A stretch of 64,000 bases of DNA from Bacteroidales bacterium (GCA_016936975.1 JAFGWU010000014.1:109556-173555), one strand, 5' to 3'; positions 35,437-46,300 are shown, counted from the first letter of the stretch. A program made the numbers and translations. Notes: a model not told the origin generated them from the letters alone.

Positions 35437-36507
35437 ATGGCACTTTACGAAAGAAGGAGGAGAAGGACTTCTACCAATATCATCAGGGGATCGGTTCTGT
35501 TTGTATTCCTGGGCCTCATCATCCTGGTGATTGTCATATTTAAGTTTTACGGACGGATTTTTGAGCCAAACGTATCACTCGATGAGGCCTATGTAATATT
35601 TTATGTCGGGCCCGGGAGTGATTATGAAACAGTGCTGGGCAACCTGGCTGATCAGGACATCCTTATTAATCAAAGGGCTTTTGACTGGATTGCGGAAAAA
35701 AAGGAGTACCCTTCCAATATCAAACCGGGACGGTACAGGATCACCGACGGGATGACCAATAATGAACTGGTGAATATGCTGCGCTCGGGGAAGCAGGATC
35801 CGGTGATGGTGGTGTTTAATAACGTCAGAACCCTTGAGGAACTGGCGGGAAAGGTTTCAGGATATATTCTGCCCGATTCAGCTGAGATTGCCGCTTTCCT
35901 CGCCGATCCGGCTGTGGCGGAACGCTATGGATTCACCGAAAAGAATTTCAGTTCGATGTTTATCCCCAATACCTATGAATTTTACTGGACCGCGGACCCG
36001 GAGGATTTTACCGACCGGATGAAATCGGAGTACGAGCGGTTCTGGGAGGGAGAACGGGACAGAAAGGCCGGGGCCCTGGAGATGACGCGCACGGAAGTCA
36101 TCACCCTTGCTTCCATTGTGGATGAGGAGACCCTTCACGATGAAGAGAATGCCCGTATTGCAGGGGTCTACCTGAACCGCCTGGAACAGGGAATCCCCCT
36201 TCAGGCCGATCCAACACTGAGGTTTGCCCTCGGGGACTTTACCAGGAAACGGATCCTTAATCAGGACAAGAACCTCGATTCCCCTTACAATACCTATAAA
36301 TTTAAAGGGCTTCCGCCAGGGCCGATCTCCATTCCCTCCATATCGGCTATTGACGGGGTGCTCAATTATGAGAAGCACAATTACCTGTTCTTCTGTGCAA
36401 AGGATGATTTCAGCGGTTACCATGCGTTTGCCAGGACACTCGCCCAGCATAACCGGAATGCCCGCGCCTACCAAAGCGCCCTCAACAAAGCCAGTATCTA
36501 CCGATAA
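35437..36507 (+). CDS. mltG: Endolytic transglycosylase MltG
   Basis: A 356-residue inner-membrane enzyme that cuts nascent peptidoglycan strands and so sets glycan length. It has a short basic cytosolic start (MALYERRRRRTS), one membrane helix (GSVLFVFLGLIILVIVIF), a LysM-like region (PSNIKPGRYRI) and the YceG-like catalytic domain. FIPNTYEFYW, ADPTLRFALG and SPYNTYKFKGLPPGPISIPS are characteristic. The segment normally written ASIVE-x-ET reads ASIVDEET here, so the first acidic position is Asp, next to a Glu. Function is likely kept, but this should be compared with relatives. It is convergent with murB. Confidence 0.93.
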   Translation: MALYERRRRRTSTNIIRGSVLFVFLGLIILVIVIFKFYGRIFEPNVSLDEAYVIFYVGPGSDYETVLGNLADQDILINQRAFDWIAEKKEYPSNIKPGRYRITDGMTNNELVNMLRSGKQDPVMVVFNNVRTLEELAGKVSGYILPDSAEIAAFLADPAVAERYGFTEKNFSSMFIPNTYEFYWTADPEDFTDRMKSEYERFWEGERDRKAGALEMTRTEVITLASIVDEETLHDEENARIAGVYLNRLEQGIPLQADPTLRFALGDFTRKRILNQDKNLDSPYNTYKFKGLPPGPISIPSISAIDGVLNYEKHNYLFFCAKDDFSGYHAFARTLAQHNRNARAYQSALNKASIYR

Positions 36508-36535
36508 AAACCCTGAACCGGGAACCCTGAACCCT

Positions 36536-37549
36536 TCAGAGGACCTGCACCTCCCGTTCGAGGGCGATCCCGAATTTTGTCTCCACATCTTCCCGGATCC
36601 GTTCCGAGAATTCGTAAATCTCCTTGCCGGCAGCACCTCCGTAGTTGACAATGACCAGGGGTTGGAATGGCCAGGTCCCGACATTTCCGATTCGTTTACC
36701 CTTCCAGCCTGCCTGCTCGATCAGCCATGCGGCCGGGATCTTAACCATGTTTTCTCCTGCAGGATAATGGGGTACCTCCCGGTAGTTGGCTTCAATACAT
36801 TTGAAAACGGGATTTGCGACAACCGGGTTCTTGAAAAAACTGCCGGCATTTCCGTATTGATCCGTTTCGGGCAGTTTGGACCTGCGGATGTCAATAATGG
36901 TTTGCCGCAGATCTTCCGCCGTGTGGCGGGACCTCTTTTCGAAAAGAGCCCTTACCTCTCCGTAATCTAAACGGAAATCGGGTTTCCTGGTCAGCCGGAA
37001 CACCACCCGGGTTATGATATAGCGGCCGGCAGATGGTTCTTTGAAGATGCTGGTCCGGTAGCCAAACCCGCAGTCAGCGTTTTGCAGGACGACCCTCCTT
37101 TTTTCCTCCAGGTCGTAGGCCTCGAGATATTCCATGCGATCTCTGAGTTCCACGCCATAGGCTCCGATATTCTGAATGGGCGCAGAACCGACCGAACCGG
37201 GAATCAGCGACAGGTTTTCAAGTCCGCACCAGTTTTTCTCCACGCAATATTTCACAAAGTGATCCCAGTTCTCTCCGGCCCCGGCCGATACGATTACTGT
37301 GTCGCCCTCCTCTTCAAGGATGCGGATGCCTTCTACACCGGGATGAAGGACCAACCCTGCAAAATCACCTGTGAAGAGCAGGTTGTTCCCTTCCCCGATT
37401 ACCAGGAACGGATTCCGGGCAATGTCAAAAAGATTCAGGATCTCATCCAGCTCCTCCGGGGAGCGAAAAACAGCAAAGAAGTCTGTGAAAACATCTACCC
37501 CGAATGAATTCCATGTTTTAAGGGAGACCTTTTTTTCGAGTGCAATCAT
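36536..37549 (-). CDS. murB: UDP-N-acetylenolpyruvoylglucosamine reductase
   Basis: A 337-residue FAD enzyme that reduces UDP-GlcNAc-enolpyruvate to UDP-MurNAc with NADPH, the second committed step of peptidoglycan precursor synthesis. The ATG at 37549 gives MIALEKKVSLKTWNSFGVD, the expected start; an ATG at 37582 adds 11 unlikely residues. The FAD site shows LVIGEGNNLLF and LIPGSVGSAPIQNIGAYGVE. The proton-donor serine lies in QYGNAGSFFKNP, and the C-terminal block is KIPAAWLIEQAGWKGKRIG. This is the type I (E. coli-like) form. It stands back-to-back with a glycosyltransferase gene. Confidence 0.96.
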   Translation of the reverse strand: MIALEKKVSLKTWNSFGVDVFTDFFAVFRSPEELDEILNLFDIARNPFLVIGEGNNLLFTGDFAGLVLHPGVEGIRILEEEGDTVIVSAGAGENWDHFVKYCVEKNWCGLENLSLIPGSVGSAPIQNIGAYGVELRDRMEYLEAYDLEEKRRVVLQNADCGFGYRTSIFKEPSAGRYIITRVVFRLTRKPDFRLDYGEVRALFEKRSRHTAEDLRQTIIDIRRSKLPETDQYGNAGSFFKNPVVANPVFKCIEANYREVPHYPAGENMVKIPAAWLIEQAGWKGKRIGNVGTWPFQPLVIVNYGGAAGKEIYEFSERIREDVETKFGIALEREVQVL

Positions 37550-37644
37550 CCTGAAATATAAGTGTTCAAATATACATAACATCGCATGATTAATTCTTCT
37601 CTGAGGGATTATTTCTATCTTCGTTCGGAAACAGGATTGTACCG

Positions 37645-38754
37645 GTGAGAAGCGTATATGTATCAGTTATAAATGATCTGGTTACCGATCAGCGGGTCCG
37701 CAGACATGTCGATTTCCTGGTGGAGCGGGGGATGGAGGTGACATGGATTGGCCGCAGACTGAAAAACAGTCCGGATACAGGAGAAACTGCGTTCAGGGTG
37801 AAGCGGTTCAGGATGCTGTTCACCTCGGGGCCCCTGTTTTATGCCTGTTATAACCTTCGCCTCTTTTTCTATCTTCTGTTCAGGAGGCGGCCGTTGCTGC
37901 TGGTCAGCAATGACCTCGATACGCTTCCCGCCAATTACCTGGTCAGTAAGATACGGAGGGTGCACCTTCTTTATGACAGTCACGAGTATTTTACCGGGGT
38001 GCCGGAACTGATCGGCCGTCCGCGTGTGCAGAAACTGTGGAAGCGTATTGAAGGCTTGCTGGTTCCCGGCCTGAAGCTGGCCATGACGGTCAGCCCTTCC
38101 ATCGCCAATTTGTACCGGGAAAAATATCATGTTGACTTTGAGGTGGTCAGGAATCTTCCCCGGAAGAGGGGTCCGGTAAAGGATGCATCCTTTCGACTGC
38201 TCTATGAAGGGAAAAACATTATCCTTTACCAGGGTGCCGTTAACCTGGGGAGGGGCCTGGAATTACTGATCGAAACCATGATCTTTCTTGAACAGACCGT
38301 TTTCCTGATTGCCGGGGATGGGGATATTGTGAATGATCTAAGAGCCCTCATTCGGGAACGCGACCTGGGCGACCGGGTCTTTCTGCTGGGACGCCTTCAG
38401 CCTGAGGAGCTCTTCCGGATCACGTGCAATGCCGACCTGGGAACCTCCATGGAGGAAGATCTCGGACTCAATTACCGGTTTGCCCTGCCTAATAAGATAT
38501 TCGATTATATCCAGGCAAGGATTCCCGTCCTCTGTTCCGATCTGCCGGAGATGAAAGCGGTGGTTGAGGATTATAAGATTGGGATTGCCACTCCGGTGAG
38601 GGAGCCGGAGAAGCTTGCAGAGATCATTGAGGGGATGCTTGTCGGCCGGAAAGAGGGGCGCTGGGAAACTGCTCTCGAAGGAGCCTCCCGGCAACTCTGC
38701 TGGGAGAATGAATCTGCTGTTCTGGACAGGATGCTTTCAAAGCTGGGAATCTGA
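37645..38754 (+). CDS. Glycosyltransferase family 4-like
   Basis: A 369-residue GT-B fold protein. The N-terminal domain has SVINDLVTDQRVRRHVDFLVERG and YDSHEYFTGVPEL, and the C-terminal donor domain has ILYQGAVNLGRGLELLIE, LIAGDGDIVNDL and LPNKIFDYIQARIPVLCSDLPE, with a conserved acidic position in E-x7-E style. The start is a GTG; no in-frame ATG is near. Such enzymes build cell-surface polysaccharides or glycolipids. No other polysaccharide genes are adjacent, so the product is unknown. It converges with sucB 6 bp downstream. Confidence 0.85.
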   Translation: MRSVYVSVINDLVTDQRVRRHVDFLVERGMEVTWIGRRLKNSPDTGETAFRVKRFRMLFTSGPLFYACYNLRLFFYLLFRRRPLLLVSNDLDTLPANYLVSKIRRVHLLYDSHEYFTGVPELIGRPRVQKLWKRIEGLLVPGLKLAMTVSPSIANLYREKYHVDFEVVRNLPRKRGPVKDASFRLLYEGKNIILYQGAVNLGRGLELLIETMIFLEQTVFLIAGDGDIVNDLRALIRERDLGDRVFLLGRLQPEELFRITCNADLGTSMEEDLGLNYRFALPNKIFDYIQARIPVLCSDLPEMKAVVEDYKIGIATPVREPEKLAEIIEGMLVGRKEGRWETALEGASRQLCWENESAVLDRMLSKLGI

Positions 38755-38760
38755 AGGACC

Positions 38761-40026
38761 TCAAAGACCGAGCAGGACCGTTTCCTGAGAGGCACCCCCG
38801 AATAACATTTTTCCCGGATCTTCAATGAAATTCTTTATGCTCTTCAGGAAGCCCACCGAATCACGTCCGTCGACTACCCTGTGATCATAACTGAGTGCGA
38901 GGTACATTATGGGCCGGATGACGATCTTTCCCTCCACAACAACCGGCCGTTCCACGATGTTGTGCATTCCCAGGATGGCCGACTGCGGCGGATTGAGGAG
39001 GGGTGTGGATAACATGGATCCATATATGCCGCCATTGGTTATTGTGAACGTTCCTCCGCTCATCTCTTCAATTCCCAGCCGTGCCTTCCTTGCTTTCCCG
39101 GCCAGTTCTGCGATCTGTTTCTCAATCTCAGCCATGCTCATCGACTCCGTATTCCGTATAACCGGAACCATCAGTCCCTTATCCGTCTGGACCGCAATGC
39201 CAATGTCGCAGTATTCCGGCGTTACGATTTCACCCCCATCGATAAAGGAGTTGACTTTCGGAAAGAGCCCAAGGGAACCGGTTACCGCCCTGGTGAAGAA
39301 CGACATGAAACCAAGTTTGACGCCGTGTTTCTTCATAAACTGTTCCTGGTAAAGCCTGCGGATATTCATGACGGCACTCATATCCACCTCGTTGAAGGTG
39401 GTGAGCATGGCAGTCTCATTTTTAACGTTTACCAGCCGTTCACTGATTTTCTTCCTGAGCTGGCTGATCGGGACACGCTCTTCTTTTCTCGATGCAGACC
39501 CGGACCGGAACAGACCCGTTGCCTGGTGAGATGAACCTGCCATAACGGCCTGAACGTCCCGGCTTGTAATTTTTCTAAGACCGGCAATAATATCTTCAAC
39601 CGACAATCCCTCGTTTTCCATCATCTCCCTGGCCACAGGGGTAATTTTTACTTCAGGGAACCCGTTTTCTTTCCCGGCTTCAGCTTCCGGTTCATCCGGC
39701 TTATCAGCTTCGACAGATGATGGCTGTGGCCGGCCTTGGCCTTCGGGCGGCTCTTTCCTTTCACTCTTTTTGTCTGTTTCAGCAGGAGTGACAGAAGTAT
39801 CGATGATGCAGGCTGTATCGCCGACCTTTGCCGTGGTCCCTGCCTGGATCAGAATCTTTATCTGTCCCGCCTTTTCTGCAATAAGGGGAAGCGTTGCTTT
39901 GTCGGACTCAATCTCTCCGACCTCCTGATCTTTCTCAACCATGGCTCCATCCTCCACGAGCCAGGAGGCCATCTCTACTTCCGTGATCGACTCCCCGGGG
40001 CTTGGTATCTTTAATTCAATGTTCAT
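38761..40026 (-). CDS. sucB: 2-oxoglutarate dehydrogenase E2 (dihydrolipoyl succinyltransferase)
   Basis: A 421-residue core subunit of the 2-oxoglutarate dehydrogenase complex, which transfers succinyl from lipoyl-lysine to CoA. The lipoyl domain (residues 1-75) carries the modified lysine in [11 protein letters not shown] Pro/Glu/Ala-rich linker is followed by an E3-binding domain ([15 protein letters not shown]), a second linker, and the catalytic domain with [16 protein letters not shown] and the active-site [11 protein letters not shown]. It starts 17 bp after sucA, so E1 and E2 are cotranscribed. The E3 gene (lpd) is not in the window. Confidence 0.96.
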   Translation of the reverse strand: MNIELKIPSPGESITEVEMASWLVEDGAMVEKDQEVGEIESDKATLPLIAEKAGQIKILIQAGTTAKVGDTACIIDTSVTPAETDKKSERKEPPEGQGRPQPSSVEADKPDEPEAEAGKENGFPEVKITPVAREMMENEGLSVEDIIAGLRKITSRDVQAVMAGSSHQATGLFRSGSASRKEERVPISQLRKKISERLVNVKNETAMLTTFNEVDMSAVMNIRRLYQEQFMKKHGVKLGFMSFFTRAVTGSLGLFPKVNSFIDGGEIVTPEYCDIGIAVQTDKGLMVPVIRNTESMSMAEIEKQIAELAGKARKARLGIEEMSGGTFTITNGGIYGSMLSTPLLNPPQSAILGMHNIVERPVVVEGKIVIRPIMYLALSYDHRVVDGRDSVGFLKSIKNFIEDPGKMLFGGASQETVLLGL

Positions 40027-40043
40027 GCTGAATAGATTTGGGA

Positions 40044-42863
40044 TTATTGTTCTGAAGAGGTGTCGAAATAATAGTGCTGTTTCAGTATTTCCTTACGGGA
40101 ACTCCCTATAACGCACTGCAGTCCGCAATAAACATTCTGAAGTTCGCAGGTGCACTTCCGGAATACCTTGTCGATTATTTCAACCTGACTTATCTCATGC
40201 AGTTTATGAAGTCCTGTTGCCGGACTTCCCGATGCCATACGTGTGACCGGGATGATATCCATCCCCTTCATCAGGTTCTGTACGTAATACCAGGCCCCCA
40301 TGTTTTCGGGTTCCTCCTGAACCCATAGGGTCAGCATGTTATTCCTGTATTTCTTCAGGATCTCCCTGACCCGTCCGAGAGGGAAGGGGAAGATCTGTTC
40401 AATCCGGATCAGGGCGATATCCCTGGCTTTTAAGGCTTGCTTACGGGCAAGCAGATCATAATATACTTTTCCACTGCAGAAAACCACCCGGCGAACCTCT
40501 TCCAGGTCGGTATCGGGATCATCATAAACCTGCATGAAGCGTCCGGTTTCCAGTTCCCCGAAGGTTGAAACACACCGGGGATGTCTCAGCAGGCTTTTCG
40601 GAGTGAAGATAACCAGCGGGACCCTGGTTTTCCTTTTGAGGTGTTGCCGGAGTACATGGAACATATTGGCCGGGGTGGTCGGATTGACCAGGTGAATGTT
40701 GTTCCGGGCGGCGAGCGCCAGAAATCGTTCGATACGTGCGCTGGAATGTTCAGGCCCCTGTCCCTCGAATCCGTGAGGCAGGAACAGCACCAATCCGCTC
40801 ATGACACCCCATTTTTCCTCGGCACTGCTGATATACTGGTCGACGATCACCTGCGCTACATTGACAAAGTCGCCAAACTGGGCTTCCCAGATTGTCAGGG
40901 CTTCGGGAGAGGCCAGGGAATATCCGTACTCGAATCCCATCACGCCGTATTCATTCAGCGGGGAGTTGTAAATCTGAAAAGGGGCCTGCCGGCTGTCGAG
41001 ATGCTGAAGGGGTATGTAGGTCTCCCCGCTATCCTCCAGAACCAGTCCTGCATGGCGGTGGGAAAATGTTCCCCGGACGCTGTCCTGTCCGCTGATTCTC
41101 ACAGGGTGTCCCTCCTTAAGAAGGGTGGCATAGGCCAGGAGTTCCCCGAGCGCCCAATCCAGGCGATCTTCACCAATCATCTTCATGCGTTCTTCCATCA
41201 ACCTGATGGTCTTCCGGTAAAAGTTTTTATCCCCGGGCAAGGTGTGAATCGCCCCGGCGATGGATCTCAACTCTGTTTCCGGAACCCCGGTTGGAAGGGA
41301 TGCATTGAAATCCTCGTGATCGGCATACCGGTAATTGGCCCAGCTGGATTCAAGAAATTGCTGGATATGGACTTTTTGCAGTTTTCTGGCCTGTTCGAGC
41401 TGCTGCTCCAACTGTTGTTCAAAAACGGTTTCTGCCCGCTCTTTCTCTTCGGCCGTCATGATCCCCTCCTTAACCAGCCTTTCACCGTAAATATCCATCA
41501 GGTTCGGGTGACTGGCAATGCTTTTGTATAATAGAGGCTGGGTGAATCGCGGTTCGTCCCCTTCGTTGTGACCGTATCTCCTGTAAGCGAGGATGTCGAT
41601 GAATACGTCGGTATGAAAAGTCTGCCGGTACGCAATGGCCATACGGACCACATGGAGCAATCCTTCGGCATCGTCCCCGTTCACATGCCATATGGGTGCT
41701 TTGATGACCTTGCCGACATCCGTGCAGTAAGTGCTTGAACGGGCATCCAGGTAGTTGGTGGTGAATCCGACCTGGTTGTTGATGACAAAGTGGAGGGTTC
41801 CCCCCGTCCTGTAACCTTCCAGTTCCGACATCTGGATGACCTCATAAACGACACCCTGTCCCGCAATGGCAGCGTCTCCGTGGATGATTACCGGCAGCAG
41901 CATCCCGTGGTCTCCGTTGTAGCGGTTTTCTATCCGGGCCCTGGACACTCCCTCAATTATCGGGTATGAGGATTCGAGGTGAGAAGGATTGGGCACAATG
42001 TTGATAATCACCTCGTGCCCGTGTTTTGTCCTGATGGTATTCCCGTAACCCAGGTGGTACTTTACGTCACCCAGGGCAATCCGCTCCTCATAGGATTCGC
42101 CTTCAAACTCTTTGAAAATATTCTCATTGGGCTTCTTCAGTACATTTGCCAGGACGTTCAGCCTTCCCCGGTGGGCCATCCCGATATTTACCTCCCTGAT
42201 GCCGAGAAGCGCCCCGTTCTCAATGAGGTGATTCAGTGCCGGGATCAGCACTTCGGTTCCTTCAATTGAAAATCTTTTCTGTCCGACAAATTTCTTGTGG
42301 ATAAATTTTTCGAAACCCACCGCTTCCTTCAAATGATGGTAAATCTCTTTTTTCTGTTCAGCAGAAAATTCGGCCTGATTCTGATTGGATTCAATCCTTT
42401 CCCGGAGCCATTTGATCTTTTCCGGGTGCCTGATAAACATATACTCGGACCCGATATGGCCGCAGTAGGTTTTTTTCAGAGAATGAACGATATCCCTGAG
42501 GGAAGCCCTGCCGATTCCGATCTCTGCGCCGGCATGAAATATGATGTCAAGGTCCGCTTCCGACAGGTCGAAATTTTCCAGGTCCAGTGTGGGGAAATAT
42601 TTTCGCCGGGTACGGACGGGATTGGTTCTGGTGAACAGGTGACCACGTTTACGGTACCCGTTAATCAGGTTCAGTACCTTGAACTCCTTGTCGAATGTCA
42701 GCGATTCAGAGTCGGGGACACTTAGATCTTTTCTTGCGAGGTCAAATCCCTGAAAGAAATGGTGCCAGCTTTTGTCTATTGAATCGGGGTCGTTCCGGTA
42801 ATCCCTGTACAATTGTTCCAGCGCTTCCGTATCGAGATTCTGGAGAAATGATAAATCATCCAT
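40044..42863 (-). CDS. sucA: 2-oxoglutarate dehydrogenase E1
   Basis: A 939-residue thiamine-diphosphate enzyme that decarboxylates 2-oxoglutarate and reductively succinylates the E2 lipoyl group. The N-terminal E2-binding peptide ([21 protein letters not shown]) is present, then [17 protein letters not shown], the ThDP-binding region [18 protein letters not shown], and [20 protein letters not shown]. The C-terminal half has [21 protein letters not shown]. Length agrees with E. coli SucA (933). With sucB it completes a cyclic oxidative TCA branch, which many strict anaerobes of the phylum lack, arguing for respiration in the host. Confidence 0.97.
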   Translation of the reverse strand: MDDLSFLQNLDTEALEQLYRDYRNDPDSIDKSWHHFFQGFDLARKDLSVPDSESLTFDKEFKVLNLINGYRKRGHLFTRTNPVRTRRKYFPTLDLENFDLSEADLDIIFHAGAEIGIGRASLRDIVHSLKKTYCGHIGSEYMFIRHPEKIKWLRERIESNQNQAEFSAEQKKEIYHHLKEAVGFEKFIHKKFVGQKRFSIEGTEVLIPALNHLIENGALLGIREVNIGMAHRGRLNVLANVLKKPNENIFKEFEGESYEERIALGDVKYHLGYGNTIRTKHGHEVIINIVPNPSHLESSYPIIEGVSRARIENRYNGDHGMLLPVIIHGDAAIAGQGVVYEVIQMSELEGYRTGGTLHFVINNQVGFTTNYLDARSSTYCTDVGKVIKAPIWHVNGDDAEGLLHVVRMAIAYRQTFHTDVFIDILAYRRYGHNEGDEPRFTQPLLYKSIASHPNLMDIYGERLVKEGIMTAEEKERAETVFEQQLEQQLEQARKLQKVHIQQFLESSWANYRYADHEDFNASLPTGVPETELRSIAGAIHTLPGDKNFYRKTIRLMEERMKMIGEDRLDWALGELLAYATLLKEGHPVRISGQDSVRGTFSHRHAGLVLEDSGETYIPLQHLDSRQAPFQIYNSPLNEYGVMGFEYGYSLASPEALTIWEAQFGDFVNVAQVIVDQYISSAEEKWGVMSGLVLFLPHGFEGQGPEHSSARIERFLALAARNNIHLVNPTTPANMFHVLRQHLKRKTRVPLVIFTPKSLLRHPRCVSTFGELETGRFMQVYDDPDTDLEEVRRVVFCSGKVYYDLLARKQALKARDIALIRIEQIFPFPLGRVREILKKYRNNMLTLWVQEEPENMGAWYYVQNLMKGMDIIPVTRMASGSPATGLHKLHEISQVEIIDKVFRKCTCELQNVYCGLQCVIGSSRKEILKQHYYFDTSSEQ

Positions 42864-42957
42864 TCGGCAAATGTCGAGGTTTTTAAATAAACAACCATCC
42901 CTGCATTTTGTTGGATAAAATGCATTCTGTTTCCCAAATCCGGCAATAAACCAGCCG

Positions 42958-43950
42958 TTAGCCTATCCGGCTGAAATTTTTCATGAACTGCATCCGTTCA
43001 AATGCGGCAGGATTATCTTTATACTCTGCATTGACCTTGCCGATAAACTGATTGACGGAGTTAAATCCTTTCTTTTCCATCCAATCCTCAATCTGGCCGA
43101 GCATTCTGACAATATGGTCGGGCCCGTTCCTGTAAAGGGTTGAGGCGATCTGCACCGTCCTGGCCCCTGCAAGCAACATTTTTATTACATCGTTACCGGT
43201 GTGTATGCCAGTGGAAGCTGACAGGTCGCATTGAACCTTGCTGGAAAGAATTGCAATCCATCGAAGGGTGTCCAGGGACTCCTCCGGATTGGAGTAAAGC
43301 TTTCCCTGTCCCATTTCCATCTTTTCGATATCGATGTCGGGTGTATAAAACCTGTTGAACAGGACCATCCCTTTAATGCCGGTTTCGGAAAGGGCCCTGG
43401 CCGTTAACCCCAGTCTTGTAAAATACTTGCTGATTTTAATGGAAACCGGGATCTGCACAATCTGAGTAACCTTTTCAATAATAGTGAAGTAGACTTTTTC
43501 AAACTCCTTATTATCAAAATCAGCAGGGTTCAGGAAAATATTCAGTTCAAGGGCATCAGCTCCGGCTTCTTCAATCCGGGATGTGAAATGGGTCCAGTCT
43601 TCATAGGAAATACAATTAATGCTTGCGATCACCGGGATCAGCACCTCTTTTTTTGCTTCCCTGATCAGGTTCAGGTATTCATTCAACCTGTCCTCCTTAA
43701 TATGCAGGTCGATATAATCCAGTGTCTCGCTCAGCTCCGAGTATATCATGCTGTCTTCCTCGGCTCTTTTGATTTCATAATGGGTTTCTGATAATATCTC
43801 CTCTTCAAAGAGGGATTTCAGGACCACTGCTGAAGCCCCGTTTTTCTCAAGTGTTTTGATGCTTTTTACCGAGGCCGTAAGCCCACTGCTGGCTGCAATA
43901 ATCGGATTTCTGAGGGTCAGTCCGAGGTATTTTGTCGAGAGATCTTTCAT
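42958..43950 (-). CDS. Dihydroorotate dehydrogenase-like flavoprotein
   Basis: A 330-residue TIM-barrel protein of the class 1 DHOD family (FMN-dependent). The opening LSTKYLGLTLRNPIIAASSGLT and the segments ALELNIFLNPADF, VSIKISKYFTRLG and LSASTGIHTGNDVIKMLLAGARTVQIAST match the family's FMN-binding barrel. It is too divergent from pyrD, and in the wrong context, to call it the pyrimidine enzyme. It follows NfnB by 21 bp in one operon with NfnA and NfnB, which are themselves relatives of DHOD electron-transfer subunits, so it may use electrons from that pair. Real substrate unknown. Confidence 0.8.
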   Translation of the reverse strand: MKDLSTKYLGLTLRNPIIAASSGLTASVKSIKTLEKNGASAVVLKSLFEEEILSETHYEIKRAEEDSMIYSELSETLDYIDLHIKEDRLNEYLNLIREAKKEVLIPVIASINCISYEDWTHFTSRIEEAGADALELNIFLNPADFDNKEFEKVYFTIIEKVTQIVQIPVSIKISKYFTRLGLTARALSETGIKGMVLFNRFYTPDIDIEKMEMGQGKLYSNPEESLDTLRWIAILSSKVQCDLSASTGIHTGNDVIKMLLAGARTVQIASTLYRNGPDHIVRMLGQIEDWMEKKGFNSVNQFIGKVNAEYKDNPAAFERMQFMKNFSRIG

Positions 43951-43971
43951 GGTGCTTTTCCGGATTAAAGG

Positions 43972-45462
43972 TTATTTTTTATTTAAGACATTATCGGTAA
44001 TGGTTTTGTGCATGCCGGCAGCCGCTTTTCTGCCATCTCCCATGGCCAGGATGACGGTGGCACCTCCCCGTACAATGTCACCGCCGGCAAAGAGTTCAGG
44101 AATATTCGTCTGCATGGATTCCTTATCCACCACCAGGGTTCCCCACCGGGTTACCTCCAGTTCTTTTACGGAAGAGGGGATCAGCGGATTCGGGGAGACC
44201 CCTACACTTACCACCACGAGGTCCACCTCGGTGTCATACTCCGAACCTTCAATGGGGATGGGTCTCCTGCGGCCGGAACTATCGGGTTCGCCAAGTTTCA
44301 TTTTCTGAATCCGCATTCTGTTAACCCGGCCGTTCTGGTCGGCAAAATATTCAACGGGGTTGCTGAGCATATGAAATTCTATACCCTCTTCCCTGGCGTG
44401 CTTGATCTCTTCCTTCCTGGCCGGCATCTCTTCTTCCGTCCGCCGGTAGATAATCATGGCTTTTTCCGCACCAAGTCTTCGGGCTGTTCTTACAGAGTCC
44501 ATGGCCGTATTGCCGCCGCCGATGACAGCGACTTTCCTGCCGAAAAGCACGGGGGTGTCGTATTCTTCCTTTGCGGCATTCATCAGGTTAACCCTTGTCA
44601 GGTATTCATTTGATGAGAATATCCCTATGTAATTCTCCCCCGGAATATTCATGAACCTTGGCAGGCCGGCGCCGCTTCCGATGAAGAATGCCCTGTAGCC
44701 TTCCTTTCTCAGATCATCCAGATCCGCTGTTTTTCCAACCACAAAATTGGTATGGAAGCTGACCCCCATTTTTTTCAGGTTGTCAATTTCAACATCCACA
44801 ATTTCATTGGGGAGACGAAATTCCGGGATGCCGTATTTGAGAACCCCGCCGAGTTCATGAAGGGCCTCGAATACCGTTACACTGTATCCCAGCCTGGCCA
44901 TATCGGCCGCCGCGGCAAGTCCTGCGGGCCCCGATCCGATGATGGCGACCTTGATACCGTTGCTTTTCTCTGTCTCCGGAATGGATATTTTTCCGCTGTT
45001 TCTTTCATAATCTGCCGCAAATCGTTCAAGGTTACCGATGGCAACCGGCAGTAAATGAAGTTTACGGGCATAAAAACAGGCTTCCTCGCACTGGACCTCC
45101 TGCGGGCAAACCCTTCCGCAAACAGCCGGAAGAGTGTTCGTTTCCTTCAGCACCCTTGCGGATTCCAGAAACGCGCCCCGCTCAATATTTTTTATGAAGG
45201 CCGGAATATTTATCCCAACCGGGCATCCTGAAATGCAGGTCGGATCCGCACAGTCAAGACAACGTTTGGCCTCCACGACAGCCTGTTCTTCCGAAAGTCC
45301 GATATTGACCTCCCGGTGATCCCTGCTGCGAACTTCCGGCTCATGCTCCGGCATTTTTACCCGCTCCAGGGCGGTTCGCTCCTTTGCCTTCATCGATTTC
45401 CGGAGTTCTACCCTCCACTCCTGTTCGCGGCACTCTTTTAAATAGTCCGGATGATTGTTCAT
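43972..45462 (-). CDS. NADPH-dependent glutamate synthase small-chain-like / NfnB subunit
   Basis: A 496-residue flavoprotein of the GltD/NfnB family. The N-terminal half binds two [4Fe-4S] clusters (CLDCADPTCISGCPVGINIP and CGRVCPQEVQCEEACF). FAD and NADPH sites follow: VAIIGSGPAGLAAAADMARLG, KVAVIGGGNTAMDSVRTARRLG and FAGGDIVRGGATVILAMGDGRKAA. Alone it could be annotated gltD, but no large glutamate synthase subunit is present. The gene directly upstream encodes the FAD/[2Fe-2S] subunit expected for NfnA. The pair therefore fits NADH-dependent ferredoxin:NADP oxidoreductase, which bifurcates electrons among NADPH, ferredoxin and NAD. Confidence 0.88.
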   Translation of the reverse strand: MNNHPDYLKECREQEWRVELRKSMKAKERTALERVKMPEHEPEVRSRDHREVNIGLSEEQAVVEAKRCLDCADPTCISGCPVGINIPAFIKNIERGAFLESARVLKETNTLPAVCGRVCPQEVQCEEACFYARKLHLLPVAIGNLERFAADYERNSGKISIPETEKSNGIKVAIIGSGPAGLAAAADMARLGYSVTVFEALHELGGVLKYGIPEFRLPNEIVDVEIDNLKKMGVSFHTNFVVGKTADLDDLRKEGYRAFFIGSGAGLPRFMNIPGENYIGIFSSNEYLTRVNLMNAAKEEYDTPVLFGRKVAVIGGGNTAMDSVRTARRLGAEKAMIIYRRTEEEMPARKEEIKHAREEGIEFHMLSNPVEYFADQNGRVNRMRIQKMKLGEPDSSGRRRPIPIEGSEYDTEVDLVVVSVGVSPNPLIPSSVKELEVTRWGTLVVDKESMQTNIPELFAGGDIVRGGATVILAMGDGRKAAAGMHKTITDNVLNKK

Positions 45463-45475
45463 AAATGAGTTTACT

Positions 45476-46300
45476 TTAAAGCGTCTTTAAATAACTTTCG
45501 TAAGCGATACGTTCCTCCTCACGGTAGCCTCCAAGCCTCAACAGCATTTCATCAAAATTGACGGCATGCGCATCAAATTCAGGGCCGTCGACGCAAACGA
45601 ACTTTGTTTCTCCGTTGATGCTGACCCTGCAGGCGCCGCACATGCCTGTTCCGTCGACCATGATGGTATTTAGACTTGCCACCGTGGGGATATTGTATTT
45701 TTTTGTCAGTAGGGCACAATACTTCATCATGATGGCGGGTCCAATGGTAATGGCCATGTCTATTTTCTCCTTTCGGATGACCTCTTCCATTCCGTTGGTA
45801 ACCAGACCCTTTTTTCCGTAGCTCCCGTCATCAGTCATGATGATTACCTCGTCAGAATGAGCTCTCATCTCATCTTCGAGGATGATTAATTCCCTGCTTC
45901 TGGCGGCCAGAACGGTAATGATCCTGTTCCCTGCTTTATGCATCTCTTCCACGATGGGCAGAAGAGGAGCGATGCCAACCCCTCCACCCGCGCACAGGAC
46001 CGTTCCGACCTTTTCAATATGGGTGGCTTTTCCCAGCGGGCCGACCACATCCGTAATGAAATCTCCTTCCTTAAGGGCGGATAATTTATGGGAAGTCACC
46101 CCGACCTTCTGAACGATAAGGGTAATGATCCCTCTTTCAGGATCAGCCGACGAAATGGTAAGCGGGATTCGTTCCCCTTTTTCCCCAATCCTGACAATGA
46201 CAAAGTGTCCGGCTTTTCTTTTTTTCGCGATCAGCGGAGCTTCTATATCAATCTTTACAACATGCTCAGACAGATTCTTTCGGGATACAATTTTATTCAT
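45476..46300 (-). CDS. FAD/NAD(P)-binding [2Fe-2S] electron-transfer protein, NfnA/SudB-like
   Basis: A 274-residue protein of the ferredoxin-NADP reductase/PyrK-like group. FAD-binding strands (RIGEKGERIPLTISSAD) precede VLCAGGGVGIAPLLPIVEEMH for NAD(P). Near the C-terminus four cysteines in GTGMCGACRVSINGETKFVC bind a [2Fe-2S] cluster. This is the architecture of NfnA (small subunit of NADH-dependent ferredoxin:NADP oxidoreductase) and of sulfide dehydrogenase SudB. Thirteen bases separate it from the NfnB-like gene, so the two form one enzyme. It is the first gene of the minus-strand operon, divergent from pntAA. Confidence 0.88.
   Translation of the reverse strand: MNKIVSRKNLSEHVVKIDIEAPLIAKKRKAGHFVIVRIGEKGERIPLTISSADPERGIITLIVQKVGVTSHKLSALKEGDFITDVVGPLGKATHIEKVGTVLCAGGGVGIAPLLPIVEEMHKAGNRIITVLAARSRELIILEDEMRAHSDEVIIMTDDGSYGKKGLVTNGMEEVIRKEKIDMAITIGPAIMMKYCALLTKKYNIPTVASLNTIMVDGTGMCGACRVSINGETKFVCVDGPEFDAHAVNFDEMLLRLGGYREEERIAYESYLKTL

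Noticed and set aside
43972..45462. Plain glutamate synthase small subunit (gltD)
   Set aside because: No large GltB subunit is adjacent, whereas an NfnA-type partner is; the NfnB reading explains the pair better.
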